64,000 nucleotides of DNA, from positions 22,817,001-22,881,000 of the forward strand of contig NC_079885.1 of the NCBI RefSeq assembly GCF_029227915.1, read 5' to 3'. The position numbers were made by a program, and so were the translations under genes. Below, one piece after another: positions 47,581-60,329 of this stretch. Source of the DNA: Hydractinia symbiolongicarpus (Eukaryota; Cnidaria; Hydrozoa; Anthoathecata; Hydractiniidae). The first letter of the stretch is position 1, and each line of letters starts with the position of its first letter. Below the pieces are notes generated by a model. That model was not told the DNA's origin. It did not search any database and saw nothing but the letters and a program-made list of their open reading frames with translations.

Positions 47581-49364
47581 AATGCGTAAAAATTGCTGAT
47601 AGTACAATAATTTAAAAAACAACAACCCGAAATAGACCGTAAAATCCATTACCTCCTTTGGGAGAATATTTATTATTTAAGATGGACAAAATAATATCAA
47701 CTTTTTAATGAAATTGACAACATTGGCAATAGCCACGTGCATTTGAATTTGATTTGTTTGATGTAATTGTTTTCGACGACGATAGATCTACAGAAATTCA
47801 TCTTGTCTGTTTTTGTTTTTACAACGAGAACACAGTACGCCTTCTTGTCGAATATATTATTCGAGGTATTTTTCTAGCAGAGAATTATTTTAGCATCTTC
47901 TAGCAAGTTTTTTTATTAAAATATTAGCCATCAAATAAACGCCTAACGTTGTGTTCTTATTTAGTTGTGGATCTATCGAGGCTTTTACGTATCCATGCTT
48001 TCCAATATTGAGGACAAAAACTGGAAGTGCCTGTACATCATTTCCACGTTCATTTCCTGTCTGTCAAATCTCTGGTCAACCAAGAACAACAAGACAACAA
48101 ATTAATGTCCTCTCCTCTTATCTTGATCTTGGACAAGTTTACAGTAACGATTTAGAAATTCACAAAAGTTTACGGCGGTTGGACGGTAAGTCAGAATTGC
48201 CTCTAGTGAAGTCATTGTAAATAACTTAAATGGTCTTTGTCAATGATAGGAGTTTTTATATTAATTTTAGGAACTGGTTTGATGAGAGTAACATCAGACA
48301 ATTTGCTTCCAGTTAAAATTCCTGCAACAGACCCTGAATGTAACAACCCTGGCGGATGTGCATTGGTTGGTGACGAAAGAGGAGATGAAAATATTGCTTT
48401 GCACACGATGCATACTATCTTTGTCAGAAATCACAACTATCTGGCCAAAAAGTTAAAGAAGATTGCAAGAGTATGGAATGAAAAGTTACTGTTTGAAACA
48501 GCTAGAAAAATAAATATCGCTATTTGGCAACGAATGGTGTACGAAGAATTTCTTCCAAATCTTGTAGATTTAAGTCCATACCAAGGATACAACAAAGCAG
48601 TTGATCCCAGTATATTAAACGTCTTTTCAACTGCAGCATTTAGGTTTGGTCACAGTTTGATCCCGAACGCATGGGCTCAACTTAACAATGCCTATGAAAA
48701 GGCATTTGATGACATCTCTCTTCAAGCATCATTCTCTAATACGCGATCAATTCGCGAACGTGGAATAGAGCCAACAGCATTTGGGTTACTAGCAAATCAA
48801 TCACAAAGGGTTGATGCAACCTTTGCTTTTGGTATTATTCGACGATTATTTGTTCCTGTTGGGGAAACTAGACGTGTAGATTTGACTGCACTAAATATTC
48901 AGAGAGGAAGAGACCATGGATTGCCAACTTATGGAGCTTGGAGAAAGGTATGTAATTTAATTGCAATCAACACTTTTGAAGATTTGGTAGGAATAATGCC
49001 GAACCGAACAATTAGAAATCTAAAGGAAGTTTACCGCAACCCAAACGATATCGATATATTTGCAGCTGGTATGGCAGAGAGACGTACCAATGGAAAAATG
49101 CTCGGTCCAATATTCCAATGCATTCAAAGAATTCAGTTCGAGCGATTGCGAGATGGTGATCGATTTTTCTACGAACGAGAAGGCATCTTTACAACTGCTC
49201 AAAAAGCTGAAATAAAGAAGATGACACTATCAAAAGTTTTGTGCAACACATTGAATGGAATTGTGTCAATTCAAGAAAACGCTCTACAAGCTGTTACATC
49301 AAGAACTATTCGAAAATCATGCGAGAACTTACCTGGTCTGAATTTCAAGAAATGGCTTCATTAG
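46648..49364 (+). CDS. Secreted animal haem peroxidase C (peroxidasin/peroxinectin-like), intact
   Basis: Five exons: 46648-46708, 46816-46986, 47109-47328, 47965-48185, 48271-49364, 1767 bases, 588 residues, same intron phases as A. The signal peptide is MKSLLSPALLLLICHAVFGQ. GQLLDHDIG (exon 3) gives the distal His and haem-linked Asp. GDERGDEN gives the catalytic Arg and haem-linked Glu, FRFGHSLIP the proximal His, and NIQRGRDHGLPTYGAWR the family signature (all exon 5). It differs from A and B by GETRRVDL for GETRREDL and SFSNTRS for SFSDTRS/P. The last exon must start at the acceptor before GTGLMRV (48271); the ATG at 48237 is intronic. Intron 3 is the longest of the three genes (636 bp) and holds an A26 run. 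No peroxidasin-type LRR or Ig domains: only signal peptide plus catalytic domain. Confidence 0.92.
47551..47576 (+). repeat. A26 homopolymer in intron 3 of peroxidase C
   Basis: 26 consecutive A. It could be the tail of a retroposed sequence, but no matching SINE or LINE body or target duplication is evident. Confidence 0.9.
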
Positions 49365-50264
49365 ACGACGAACATTGTACTCAATAGTACGCCATTTTGT
49401 TATATTTTGACTTTAATATGTATGAATATCTGATGTAAAGATATTTTATTCTGTTTAGCTTTGTTGTCTCATCTCGTTGTTGCTTTAAAAATGTGTAGTC
49501 ATTACGGGATGCTTTTTTGCCATAAATCTGTGATACCTCAGTGTGATATATTCTCATTTGTAAAAACTTGGATAGCATAATAACTTAATTAGCATCTTTT
49601 TTTCCATTGATATGTAATTTTAATTATTGATCTTGTAGTGATTGATAATAATAATTAAGCATGTCTGCAATGTGTGTAATTGTAGCAAGCATTAAGGGTT
49701 GAATTCTCTTAAAACATTCGTGAATTCAAACATATTTTCTTTCCTTTTACAACACAATTTAATACAGAGCACGATGGGTACAGGATCGAATGTAGTTATA
49801 GTCAAGGAAGGATAAGTACCGTCTATATCTTACATATTATCATCAGACGTAAATATTTGAACGGTCGAGCCTGACAAGGGAATGCACAGGGATGCGTCGG
49901 TGCCCCGAAAGTGCCTGTAAATGTAACTCGCTCCAGAACTTGCGAAGAGGCCTGAGCCTGGATAATTGTTTTTACTAACCGATAAAATGCTGTGAAATCT
50001 TGGAGGCTGGAAAATTCAAAAACACAGTAAACTTAGTATAGATTTTATGATTTAATATAGTTTAGGTAAATATACTGTAAGAAGTTGTTGACTGCTAACT
50101 TTTGCCATATTTTCCGATTTTGCTGTGCATTTTGTTGTCTGCTCCTAACTTCGTACGCAACTGTCTTTCTAATGTTGCAACTAACAACTTTATGTTTTAC
50201 AACAAACGAAAAATTATTGCTACGTACAAATTTTATAATTAAGCAACTTTTATGTGGTACAGTT
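49365..50264. other. 3' flank of peroxidase C, nothing else recognised
   Basis: AT-rich. No exon or repeat recognised. Confidence 0.4.
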
Positions 50265-50632
50265 AGTCAATGTCTTATAGCTAGCCAATGTGGTATAGCT
50301 AGCCAATGTGGTATAGCTAGCCAATGTGGTATAGCTAGCAAATGTGGTATAGCTAGCCAATGTGGTATAGCTAGCCAATGTGGTATAGCTAGCCAATGTG
50401 GTATAGCTAGCAAATGTGGTATAGCTAGCCAATGTGGTATAGCTAGCCAATGTGGTATAGCTAGCAAATGTGGTATAGCTAGCCAATGTGGTATAGCTAG
50501 CCAATGTGGTATAGCTAGCCAATGTGGTATAGCTAGCAAATGTGGTATAGCTAGCCAATGTGGTATAGCTAGCCAATGTGATAGAGCTAGCCAATGGGGT
50601 ATAGCTAGCCAATGTGGTATAGCTAGCCAATA
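50265..50632. repeat. 18-bp minisatellite, about 21 units
   Basis: Unit AGCCAATGTGGTATAGCT. Because 18 is divisible by three, open frames run through it on both strands, but the flanks are non-coding and the encoded hexapeptide repeats (GIASQC, TTLASY) are not a known protein. Units with GCAAATG instead of GCCAATG recur as every fourth, fourth, third and fourth unit. Confidence 0.97.
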
Positions 50633-51949
50633 AAATTTTTTTTTGCTAATTTTACTAGACTGATCTAAACTTTAATAGCTAATAAAAGAAGGGTATCGAA
50701 CTATTTTACGAGCTATTGAACTTTTATGAAATGTGCGCATGAGAGCATGAGTGAATGATTTTTTTAATTCTAAGTATATTAATTGTTTAAAAAAATAAGA
50801 TATTAAAAATCGTCAAACATTTCATAACAGCATTCAATGTAGCAAATGTGGGAAATCTTAAGAAGAAATTTGGCTTCTCTATATCCTTACGACGAAAATT
50901 GTATTTTTGTTCCTTTGTTTTTTTCAACTGTTTTTTCTTTTAGAGCAGCCGTTGTCGAAGCAGCATCTAACAGTTTCAATCAACTAAGTATTGCAAAATT
51001 CAAATATTGAACTATCTGATATATTAAACCTTTCTGAAATCATCAATTTTACATTACAAAATTTTGTGTTATGGTATTTCTAGAATTTTCTACATCGATT
51101 TTGAAGACATTCATTTAACCTTTTTTTATCAGCATAAATTCAAATTGAATATTCCTGCAATGCTCTTTAAAAACATAAATTTTTGATTAAGCGAGACAAC
51201 GTGTTTTTTAGCACGGCGATGGAGTTTTTTTATTTTTTTTTAGAGATGATGCTAACTGTAGCTACCCAGAAACGCAGTTAGACTTTTCAAGAAAGAAGTG
51301 GAGGTTATGCACCTAGTATATCACTAATTTTTAAATTTTATGAGCTCCTTCTTTAGCCTTACTTACACCAAAGCTAGCTAGCACAGTAGTAACAGCTTAG
51401 CTAGCATAAAACCAAAAAAAACTACCTATTAAGTTCTCAACGAATTCTCTTATGCTAGCATCATATGAAAACTCTTTGAGACAAATTTCTGAGCTTTCTA
51501 GCTGCTACACATGCTGCACAGTGAATGACATAATTCCGTCTAATTAGAAATGTCCATCATAAAGCTTTTTTTGGGTGTTACATCCATCCACAAAATATGT
51601 TGGCTCTTTTCAAATTTTAAGACAAAGTCAAGGCCTAAAAAACAACAAAACAGCAAAATCAACAAATAATCATGGCTACTTATTCTACAAATAATAATTT
51701 CTGTCACCCGCAAGATAAATGTTTATATAAACATTGACATGGTCATATTTTCCCGACAACAAAGACCATTTTTTAAGATTGCATGACAGAGGAGTTGGGG
51801 AAGGGGAGAGTCATATCTTCTGCGGGTGATTGTAGCTAGCTATATATCTTGTTTCCAAGAAATTAAGACGCATCGCTGACACCAGTGCCTAGATATTTAC
51901 CTACGGGTGGGTATAACGGTGTTTGATGCCATGTTTAATTAACACATGC
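50633..51949. other. Intergenic, nothing recognised
   Basis: AT-rich, with scattered AGCTAGCTAG runs (51370-51400) but no gene or element. Confidence 0.4.
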
Positions 51950-52570
51950 TTACAATTCTTGGTTGCCGGATTCTAAACAAAATGTTGACCCAAGGACTAA
52001 TGCGTCCCGAAAAGACTGCTGTTTTGTTAATACAGCAACCCCTTCATGATCATGTGTCTTCAAATTAAGCCTTTTTTCGCTTTTTTACACAAGTGTGAGT
52101 TAAGTTACAGAAACGGAAATTATTTCTATGCTTTTTATATGGGGAAACATTTTCTACATCAACATCTATTATCTATTAATAATTGCTTCTGAGGAGCGAT
52201 TCTTGTGCAATCCTTAACACATACTGAAAATCTTCAAACATTTTTTGGGTTCAATAAGAACAACTTTCAGATTCAAGATCTGAAAATCTCATAAATTTCT
52301 CCATTGGGAAATGATTTCCTGATATACAAATAATTTTCTGATAAGTAAGTATTTTCCATTTCTGTAACTTGACCCGAACTGTACACTGATGCCGCATACC
52401 ATTCTTGTCCCGTTTAAACTTTTATCATTTTCTGTTATACATCAGGTTCTAAACAAAATGTGTCCTGCTCCATGGCATATTGCATCCAGAACACACTGCA
52501 GTACTGCTAATGCAGAAGCCCCGGGTTATATTTCATCAAATTCAACCTTTTTTGGTTTGGCAAAGATAAA
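51950..52570. repeat. Two diverged direct copies of a ~115-bp segment around a small inverted repeat
   Basis: 51970-52085 and 52443-52560 share TTCTAAACAAAATGT, a CTGC-GT-NGCTAATGCAG-type block, then TCAAATTNAACCTTTTTT in the same order. Between them GAGTTAAGTTACAGAAACGGAAAT (52091) is inverted at 52348-52372, suggesting a ~280-bp MITE inside. Confidence 0.45.
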
Positions 52571-53116
52571 ACCGTTTGATCAATTAATATGGAGCATGCG
52601 GGAACTTGGTTTTATAAATTCAACCACAAGGGGTATCTAAATTATTTTCCTTTCGAACATAGGGGACTCTGTCACCCGCTCCACAACCCTTTCTATATTT
52701 ATTTTAGACTGAAGATAACCAACACACCTGACTTATCTTCCGGGATAAAACTATCCCGGCTTTCTGACATCTAATGTTATGATTACACTAAATTACTGAA
52801 AATAGGTGCAATTTTACAACAGTTATGCTTTATATATCTACACAGCGGGAAGAAAATATCTGCTCACTTAACAAAAGTCCCTTCTATTACCGAGATAAGT
52901 TTTCTGGCTTCATTTTGTTAAGAAATTTTAGGTAGCAAAAGTTCTACTTACCTAGACTCTCACCTTATACGATAATACTGTACCTATGTATTTATACTGG
53001 GGGGAGGGGAAATTCCACAACTGATTTTTGCATTACTGAGGGCTTTTATCCATTTATTAATTCCCGTATTTGGTTTTTTTGTGAGCAAGAAAGGGTCGTG
53101 CTACCGGAACATGAAA
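52571..53116. other. Intergenic, nothing recognised
   Basis: No exon with a recognisable product. Confidence 0.35.
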
Positions 53117-53284
53117 TGAGGTATATAAAGGACGGACAAACCCGTGGATTCATCCTATATAATTTCTATAATAATAGTCGTATTATGTGTGTCGGCTAAA
53201 GCTAAAAAACAAATATAATATATTTTTAAGGATTTTTCTGTGACGGGCAATTACCCATGGATTTTCATCTGGCTAACCAGTACT
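53117..53284 (+). mobile_element. Truncated Helitron-like 3' end followed by a second-subfamily copy
   Basis: AAAGGACGGACAAACCCGTGG at 53117 is a family 3' end that breaks off in the hairpin. After a few AT bases, TCTATAATAATAGTCGTA (53165) starts a copy like the one at 34914, ending CCCATGGATTTTCATCTGG and CTAACCAG near 53280 with a mutated terminus. Confidence 0.5.
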
Positions 53285-54299
53285 TATTTTCTCCTTGACA
53301 TCTTTCATTTTATATATTATGGGAGTTTTTTATTTAACTTGAATAAAGCTAAGGTGGATTTCTATAGAAAGGCATTTTGCGCATTGGCGACTAAATAACT
53401 TGAAAGGATTTTAGCTGAGTGCGAGCATTAGACAGAAGGAAGCACTGACACGGAAATTATTGTAAGCGAAAAATCATCGGGCACAAAATTGGATTTCTAA
53501 ACTTGGAGATTGGCTATGCGATTTTTTTTCACAATGTATTTCTCGTTTCCGATCGAATATATTGTGATGTACTAATTTCAGACACATTTACTTTTGCGTC
53601 CGGGCTATGCGCAAATCGATAGGTACACTTTTCTCTTACCGGTTAGGATTCTTTATTGGTCGGAACAGGTCCGTTTTGGACAATGTTTTGTATAGTAAAA
53701 TTACAGTTAATTAATTTAATTCTCTCTTAATAAATTTGCATTTTTTATTACCATTTCTTTAGTTCAGTAGAGTGTTAGAGAATTTATATACATTTTCAAA
53801 AACATGCTTGCATCCATCAAAGAAAGTTATTTCCGTCATTTTGTAACGATTAGGAACTACATTTTGTCCACTTTGTTGCTTTTCTACTGTAAATAACAAC
53901 TCGTCTTCTAATGCTTCATCGGACTGTAAATTCAAACAAGTAACCCCGGACAAAAGATTAGTGGGGAAGAGAGGGGAATTCAAAGAACTCAACCACAAGC
54001 AATTGATAGATTCATTTCTATCGAAGGAACAGGCACTGCACACCTGTCAAATTTTACTTGTCATTGTTCACAGCAGACTTAGATCTTCCAATCATAGATT
54101 ATTTACTTAGATTCAAAACGGCCTTTTCCACCTAGGATTGTATATGATAACTGTAAGGACGTAGTTGGTAAAACATGTGCAATCTATGTATTGTTTTTGA
54201 GGGTCAGAAATAACCATTACTTTTACAGATGAAACGTTAGATGTTTGCATCACCACCAAACAGAGTAAACAAGCACAATAAATTTAAAATTATAGTTAA
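53285..54299. other. Intergenic, no gene called
   Basis: An open frame at 53759-54043 (-) of 94 residues has a rather balanced composition, but I recognise no domain, start context or splice partner. Confidence 0.3.
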
Positions 54300-54734
54300 A
54301 CATGCATAAGATGACAACCACGTGGTCGTTTTGGGCAGTTGGTCGTCTCATAAACGCTTCTGTAAGACGGCCAACCTCCGATGTGGCCATCTTAGACAGT
54401 TTTTTTTGTTTTTTTTATTTACGGAAACTTGCGCAGTTTGGGGTTATGCACGCGCTGTGATCTCAAAGTTATGCAAAATATAATACAAATATACATGCTT
54501 CTCTATGCAATCGCTTTGTGGTAGAACGGTTGGGGACGTTTGAAACTTTAAACATATTATATGATTGTCTTTTATAGGTATTATCTAACGGGGAGGATGC
54601 ATAATAGTGGTCGCTGGTCGTGTTAGACGGATGGTCTTACGTAGTAAATGAATATATAACAGTTTGGAATGACCCAAACGTGGGTCACCCTGAAGTACAC
54701 TCTCAAATCTCGTCTACGACAGGTTTGACTGTAT
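54300..54734. mobile_element. Possible Tigger/pogo-like terminus
   Basis: CGTCTACGACAGGTTTGACTG followed by TA (54712-54734) resembles a terminal repeat of pogo/Tigger-type elements, which target TA. Upstream, GTCGTCT, AAGACGGCC, GGCCATCTTAGACAG and GTTAGACGGATGGTCTTA look like its subterminal repeats. No mirrored left end found. Confidence 0.35.
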
Positions 54735-57700
54735 ACTGCGAAAGCAATTCTTTTGCGATACAATTAAATACACGAACTCAAATGTCCTTTTTTCATTTGG
54801 CTCTGAGAAATAAGTATTCATTTTGTTTCGCTTTTGTCTGCTTGTTAGATATAAAATCGTGTATTTTATATCGTATATCGTATTTATCGTTTTTAGATTA
54901 ACAATCATTGTGAAATATGAAAGCGATAAGCATAGACAGAAAAGAAATCATTTATTACTCGGACTTTAACAGTATATTATTAATAGATCGAAGTCTGTGA
55001 TGTGGTAGATATTCTTTTACGATGGTTTTATCATTGTCTACGTTGGTTCCAAATAAATATTTGAACCACAAAGGATTTTTACAGCGCTTTAAGTAAAAAA
55101 TAAAGTCTCGTCCTATAAGACACAACCGACTTGATAAGACTCTCGAATTTCTCCTACACATTAGTGCATTTAAAAAGTGTCACTGCGCAGTGATCTAATC
55201 CATCCAAGAATAAATTTATGATAATAAACTTTAATATTTTTTTAAATAGTAGATAGAAAAAGTAGATAGCCTTTTAGAACTTAAAGCACGCGCAAAAAGT
55301 TTAAGAAAAGTCAATCAGTGTGAAGTCAAATATTTAGGCAATGAAATAAAACTAAGACAACCCCATCGTCGACCTAAATTTTCTACCAATACCGAAAACA
55401 TACTTCTCAAGTACGCAAAATCCTACAGAAGACTAGAATTTGTGCATCAGAATTTTCAGCATCGAAAATTGCTGATAATTACCTTTCAGAATTTGCAGGT
55501 TATTCGATTTAAAAGAGTAAACAAACATTCAACAAAATCTCGAATCATTTAATTAAATTTATCTATAGCATATTAGTGTCTTTAAGATAAAGTTTGTCCT
55601 AGAAGACATGCCTGTTTTTGCATCTTTTGATATACTATTCATAACCTAATACAGTTGTAAGGGAAATTACTAAAAAATCGTTTTCTTGATAAGTACGAGT
55701 GATAAACTAAAAGATATTCTACAATGGGTTGAGCTGCCTGCCAAATACTCTGTAGCTACGTGACTTAAACTGAATAGACTGAAAGGTAGGCTAAAAAGAT
55801 AATATCAAGGAAATGACTTAAATTAGAGTGTCTCAAATGAATCCTAAAATATAGTCGAAAGTCCATCAGCGTAACAATGTTTCATTCATTCAAAGCACTT
55901 CATAATAAGCACTTCATTACGTCAAATAGGTGACATAATCAGGATAGAAGAAAATTAAAATAGAAAGCTATAGATTCAAGCAATTAATCGAATGGTTCGT
56001 TTATTATTAGAGTCTTTGGTACCATGGTGATAACTCCCTAATGCCACGCGATTTGTGTTGTGTTCCATTATAATCGGTATAATAAGATCACATTCAGTGG
56101 ATTAGTATTTAAAAGAAGCCTACAGCAACGACATCATGAAAAGTTTTATTATTATTTGACTTGACTCTCAACTAAAAGATTTATATTTTTTTGAAAAACT
56201 TCAATCTTGTGGATACATCTGTTTAATGTTATTGGTGAGTGCTAAAAATCTACATATCTAAGGTACACATACTTTTTTCGTTTTTTTGCTTTATTGGCAA
56301 AACTTTCGTTCTGAAATCACTAAATTGTAATTCTTGATTCCGTAGACATATATAATTGTTTTTTTTAGGTAATGCACCTTTATTCTTTTAAGCTTGGAGT
56401 CAGATGCTAATTTAGCAATTACAGCAACAGTAATCTAGTAAACTTGTAGTGAGTGATATTTTTGTTTCATGAGAATTTATATTGTAGACATTTAGTACCA
56501 AACCTATCACTGTTGTTAAAGACTATATACTTACAAAAGCATCTTTTGGAACATTCAGCAGGAATAGTACATTTTGGGGGCTTTTTTAGCTGTAAGTATT
56601 GCTTGAAAATATGTTTTAAGATTTATAAGCTTTTGCTTCACAGTCATCATTATATACCCTTTAGAGAGTAATGATGCAGAGACTAAAGCTCTCCGTCAAA
56701 CGAGTGATGTCATTTAGACGATACATGAGTGCAATTTCCACTTACTAATAATAAATTTACTTTGACTCTTTTTTTTTGATTTTATGATTACCTATAAAGA
56801 TGACATTAATGTTCAAATAATCTGTTATTGAAATTAAAATGGGTTTTTGAAAAAATTTCAAGCTATAAAGACATCATAATACGGAAAAAACTGATAAATG
56901 GAAATAAAGGTAAATGCTGAATCCTGAATGTTTTTACCAGCATCTGAACTTTTATGATAACGCAATTAAGTGATGGTAGTACATAATCATTTTTTTTTGT
57001 ATCAGTACACAGTTATATTTAATGAGGAACGTTATATTTGATGCCATGATGAGATATGCAATTACTTTGCCAGCCTATCTGATCGTTGCTGGAAAATTGA
57101 TTTAAACAGCGCCATTTCTTATCAAAAAGCTATCAGCGAACAATAGCCAAGCAGCAATTAGGCGGTAGCAATATTCAGTATCTATTATTTATGGTAACAA
57201 TAGAAACAGCGAGAGACAACACCAATTCAATTACAAAAACAGCAACTAAACACCTGTTTCACAGTTTATTAATAATTCGATAATTTGATCCACCATTTGA
57301 TGGATTAGTTGAACTGTCTTTGTCAACTTAAAGCTCCAGTGAGAATAGTGGAGGAAACGTGTGTAACCGTCCTTGCGCTCATCAATCAGGCTATAATAAT
57401 AGCTAGAGGCTGTGGGTTTAGTAATTTTGTCAACTTGGTTTTTTTTCCTTAGAAGATACGTTATGCTAGAATCGCCGCAGCTTTAACTTCTCATAGTATA
57501 AATTCTGTCTGATTTATCGTTGAGAGGAATTAGCGGTCTGGTTGTTTCCTATGCACTTTCTGAACAAGAAAAATAATCGTAACAAACTGAAACGTATATA
57601 AATCGGTTACCGGCAAAATATGTAAAACATATTAAAACCTTAACACATTTCCAACTATTTTTAACTCAAAAGAATTATAGAGATAGCCTGGACACCTATT

Positions 57701-58249
57701 TAGAACTAAAAGGTATTACAAACGCAATAAAAAATGGTAGTTTTGTCTTTCTCGTTCTGTACGTAATTATTAAATAAGAGTGGACAAAGATCCTCTCGAA
57801 ATTATAAACAACTAGTTTTATTAGCAACAACAACAACAACAACAAGTAACCAGGTGATGTGTGCCTGTGTATTGCCAAAAGCACAACAATACAGTTATTC
57901 TTAGCAGAAGTTAAGAAAATAGTAGCGGGTATTTCAGCCAATCTTGTTTAAAATAATCAGGCCTAATTAATCTGAAGGGAGCCATGAGATAAGCGTATTG
58001 TGATTGCCTTGTAGTATTAAATGATGGAAAATCCACAAAAGACAAAAAGCTCATATTAAAGATTTTTATCGATGGCAGCAGTGGTTTAGCTATCCTAACT
58101 AGCGATTTGAGCTGTGCTTTTAATTGGCAATATAATTTCCATTATTTTAAGATACGTGACGTCGGATTATGTGATTTAATTCAGTCGGGATGCATAATTT
58201 TTTTTACCGTAAATACATTCTGCAAATGTTGGTTTTGTCTGGTTAACAC
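54735..58249. other. 3.5 kb without a recognised gene; one possible Helitron-like 5' end near 57390
   Basis: Frames at 54955-55161 (-) and 56453-56671 (+) show no motif. CTATAATAATAGCTAGAGG at 57391 matches the 5' end of the second Helitron-like subfamily. A (CAA)n run lies at 57825-57845. Confidence 0.35.
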
Positions 58250-58860
58250 GATTCTCTGAGAGAAAAATGGGCTGTGAAAATCAGTTTAGTTTTCTTAATT
58301 GCTCCACATCTCTGCCTAGGAAGATAGTTTCCAGCCATAAGGATTTTGAAATATTCTTTCACGATCATATGCTTGACAGACTATATTCTTGCAGTTTCTT
58401 ATGGTTTGGAGCCAGTAATGGTCATGAAAACTTTTGAAAGCATCTATTTTTTATTATTTTTGCTTCCTGTTTATTTCATCCAAATAATCAATTCTGCCAC
58501 GTGTGCTAAGACGTGGCAGAAGTGTTGGGGCAAACATGGAGATGCAATAATGGAATATAGATTATTAATATCTAATTTTAACAAGGCCAAAACAGAAAGT
58601 GCTGCGTTTTAAATATTATAGTCTGGGGTATAATTAAGGCTGGACACAGTCTAAATTTTTTATGATTTTATACTTTCTTCTATACAAATAGATGCCCAAT
58701 ATTTGTTCCTGTTACTAAAAAAACGACGTTTTTTGTGCATTACTCTGATCTAATTAAACTTATTGTTGACATTTTGAAGAAAATTCAAGAAAAATGATGA
58801 CGTCAGTATTTATTTGTTAATGTCAAATCACTTTTTCTATTATGTTTAGTTCGAACAAAA
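58250..58860 (+). repeat. Segmental duplication, copy 1
   Basis: Colinear with 60330-60925: GATAGTTTCC..CCATAAGGATTTT, TCTTTCACGATCATATGCTT, TTCCTGTTTATTTCAT, GGCCAAAACAGAAAGT, ATAGATGCCCAATATTTGTT, AAGAAAAATGATGACGTCA and GTCAAATCACTTTTTCTATT occur in the same order. An 88-residue hydrophobic frame (58346-58612) is open only in this copy and shows no known motif, so I do not call a gene. Confidence 0.75.
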
Positions 58861-60329
58861 TTTAATTGGCATTTAAATCCGTTTACTAAATTCTATGAGA
58901 TTGAGATGGATTGTAAAAATTAGTTTAGTGTTCTTAATTGTTTCGCATCTCAGCCTAGGAATAATCTTAAAACACTCACAAAAGTAACAAGAAATTGTGA
59001 TGGCCCTCATAGCTTTAATACTTAAAGTTTATAAAGGTTATTTTAGCATAAAAGCAACTTATATAGAAAAATAGGATGATATTCAGGGAAAATCGAATGT
59101 GAAAATCGAACGTTTATAAAAATATATTGAGAAAACGTCTTACATGCAAGCATCTAGTGACCATTATTTATTTGTTCATGAAATCTTCAAAAATTACAGT
59201 GTTATTGCAGAACATTTTTGTTGACCCAATTTTTTCGTTAACATGAGTAAGTAATTACACTCTTACGTGCAAGTATCTAGTGACCATTACGATATAAACC
59301 GCAATCTTATCTTTGGCATTAAGATTCTGTAAATCTTATTCTTTTCTTCTTTCATGCGTGTGGTATACCTTCTTTTATATATCAAACTAATATTGTTTAA
59401 GTTTTAATAACAAAACCTCCATTTCGCGGAAACTCTAAAACGGACAAGCCTCTACAATGGACGCACCGATTCAAATTACCCTTTAAAATTAGCCATTTTG
59501 TGACGGACCCAGCCATCAATTGATCATAAAAATCAAATGAAGATCCTTTAGAAATTTATTTATATACTACTTGTGACAAATTCAATATATCATATTTAGT
59601 TACAGGAATAAAGCAAAATTTCATTCTTTTCGAAAAAAAGATGCCATTTCCACAGCTTGAATAGGGTCAAAGTAATCTCAAGAACAAAGGTTGCAGCCCA
59701 GTGTCATCTTGTTAGGTCTATCATCATGATGAGTGCTCACAAAAGAACATCAAGGAGATCTTACAGACTCAACACAGTACATCTTCTGCAACTAAATCAA
59801 CCATTTCAGTATTAAGTCTAAACTTATAGTAAACAGCGCAGCTTTTTGAAATGTTTCCTGAAAAGTTCGAGAGGAAATTGAACAAAGACTAGGACAAAGC
59901 ATACACAGATTTAGCCTTTATTGTCTACGTTTTTTTATTAGCAATTTGAGGACATCCCTGGCATTTAACTTATTTAACTTTAAGTTGAAAACCATCAATC
60001 TCTCTTGCAATAGAGATAATCGCTAATGCAATAATCTAACGAAGTATACAAAATAAGACTTATTAGAATCTAATGCTATTGGAAGCTGTGAAAACCACAA
60101 TGTAAAAATGGTAACAACTGAAATTACTATTTAAAGTATTCTAAGACGATAAGCAAACAAATGATTTCCATCAGAATGAAGTAGACATAGATAGCTACAC
60201 AGGAAAGCGTTTTCTTTGATGTGGAAAGGATGTAGTCTAAATCAAGGTTGTTTACTTACAGGATTTTGTGGTTTCTCTCAAAATTTTAATCCATACGCGA
60301 CACGTACTATAAGCGACGTGTTAATTTTA
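58861..60329. other. Spacer between duplicated segments, nothing recognised
   Basis: AT-rich. TTACNTGCAAGNATCTAGTGACCATTA occurs twice (59141 and 59265), a small direct repeat. 58900-58965 resembles 58265-58325. Confidence 0.4.

Noticed and set aside
48237-48270. Start codon for peroxidase C at 48237
   Set aside because: It lies in intron 4; the exon begins at the acceptor at 48270 and is in frame with the upstream exons.
50265-50632. CRISPR-like array
   Set aside because: No spacers; the units are contiguous 18-mers in a eukaryotic genome.
50085-50633. 182-residue open frame with a GIASQC repeat
   Set aside because: The 18-bp minisatellite keeps frames open on both strands; the 60-residue lead-in is AT-rich low complexity with no motif.
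53759-54043. 94-residue minus-strand frame with fairly normal composition
   Set aside because: No family recognised and no supporting exon; kept only as a note.
58346-58612. 88-residue hydrophobic frame as a small membrane protein
   Set aside because: The duplicated copy at 60330-60925 does not keep the frame, and there is no recognisable motif.
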